DNA from: Chromatiales bacterium
GTDB lineage: Bacteria; Pseudomonadota; Gammaproteobacteria; CAMYNG01
NCBI GenBank assembly: GCA_027021685.1
Contig: JALUTW010000341.1
Coordinates: forward strand, 1-32,855
Reading direction: 5' to 3'
Length of the DNA: 32,855 nt
In this document: piece by piece, positions 32,308-32,855 of the stretch
Layout: the number at the start of each line of letters is the position of its first letter
Position numbering within the stretch: position 1 is the stretch's first letter
The notes under the pieces: generated by a model
What the model was told of the DNA's origin: nothing
Seen by the model: the letters and a program-made list of their open reading frames with translations, nothing else
Database searches by the model: none
Program-made: the position numbers and the translations under genes

Positions 32308-32855
32308 GTGGATACCCTCACCCTCACCCGGCCCGACGACTGGCACCTGCACGTGCGTGACGGCGCCGTCCCGGCCCACGTGGTGCCCGACACCGCCCGC
32401 CGCTTCGCCCGTGCCATCATCATGCCCAACCTGGACCCGCCGGTGACCACGGTGGCCCAGGCCCGGGCCTACCGCGAGCGCATCCTCGCCGCGGTGCCGG
32501 CGGCGTGCGACTTCGAACCGCTGATGACGCTGTATCTCACCGAGGCCACCACGCCGGAGGAGATCCACGCCGCGGCCGCCGACCCCTGCGTGCACGGGGT
32601 CAAGCTCTACCCCGCCGGTGCCACCACCCATTCCGAGGCCGGCGTGCGCGACCTGCGCCGGGTCCGGCCGGTGCTGGCGGCCATGGCCGAGACCGGCCTG
32701 CCGCTGCTGGTGCATGGGGAGGTCACCGATCCGGCGGTGGACGTGTTCGACCGCGAGACCGTGTTCATCGAGACGGTGCTGGCCGGGCTGCTGGACCGCC
32801 TGCCCGACCTGCGCGTGGTGCTGGAGCACATCACCACCGAGTTCGCGGTGGACTT
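32308..32855 (+). CDS. pyrC: Dihydroorotase (partial, runs off the window)
   Basis: Zinc amidohydrolase that cyclises carbamoyl-aspartate to dihydroorotate in pyrimidine synthesis. The visible 182 codons match the short PyrC (class II) type. They show RPDDWHLHVRDG with the first metal His pair, IIMPNLDPPVTT, VKLYPAGATTHSEAGV with the metal-bridging Lys, LPLLVHGEVTD and LEHITTEFAVD. The C-terminal half is beyond 32855. The GTG at 32308 gives the usual MDTLTLTRPDDWH-type beginning; an in-frame ATG at 32278 is possible but overlaps the predicted -10. Confidence 0.95.
   Translation, partial: MDTLTLTRPDDWHLHVRDGAVPAHVVPDTARRFARAIIMPNLDPPVTTVAQARAYRERILAAVPAACDFEPLMTLYLTEATTPEEIHAAAADPCVHGVKLYPAGATTHSEAGVRDLRRVRPVLAAMAETGLPLLVHGEVTDPAVDVFDRETVFIETVLAGLLDRLPDLRVVLEHITTEFAVD

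Overview
The window is chromosomal DNA of very high G+C content, about 70% as judged by eye. It most likely comes from a gammaproteobacterium. The gene orders purM-purN, dcd/mrp/metG and rnfABCDGE-nth are typical of that class. The pdhAB-type pyruvate dehydrogenase, the FNR/NNR-like operator before nnrS and the metal-related genes would suit a Chromatiales/Ectothiorhodospiraceae-like environmental lineage, but that placement is inference. Nearly all of the DNA is protein coding. I see no tRNA, rRNA, CRISPR array, transposase or phage gene.

Layout. Positions 318-2776 hold purM, purN and a DUF3108 envelope protein, overlapping and on the plus strand. Positions 2777-3287 are non-coding and made largely of short-period repeats. 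dcd and mrp/apbC lie on the minus strand, divergent from metG. The complete rnfABCDGE electron-transport operon runs from 7488 to 12667, with most genes overlapping, and is followed by nth. Positions 13726-16361 hold a four-gene RiPP metallophore cluster of the HvfA/bufferin class: a precursor with seven EGxCG motifs, a DUF692 (MNIO) enzyme, a DUF2063 partner and a DoxX-like membrane protein. A cysteine-rich DUF433 protein and nnrS follow; an FNR/NNR-type box sits upstream of nnrS at the classic class II position.

From 18403 to 28373 all genes are on the minus strand. These are a stand-alone CbiM-like permease coupled to a large MscS-family channel, a non-coding stretch, argG, and a pyruvate dehydrogenase operon in which E2 and E3 are fused into one protein of about 1024 residues. 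Positions 28629-31312 (plus) carry an NTF2-like protein, fumC, a small proline-rich secreted protein and sixA. A DUF6231-like gene follows on the minus strand, and the window ends inside pyrC.

The most unusual non-coding signals are these. (i) Seven palindromic octamers (CYAYRTRG) lie between argG and the channel gene, six of the steps being 11, 11, 11, 11, 11 and 12 bp. (ii) A dispersed hairpin-rich element of about 260-380 bp is present in two inverted copies, near 21437-21813 and 31935-32192. (iii) Several arrays have a strict 7-bp period. The most system-like locus is the HvfA-type cluster, which may belong with the adjacent DUF433 and NnrS genes to a copper/nitrosative-stress island; that link is a hypothesis.
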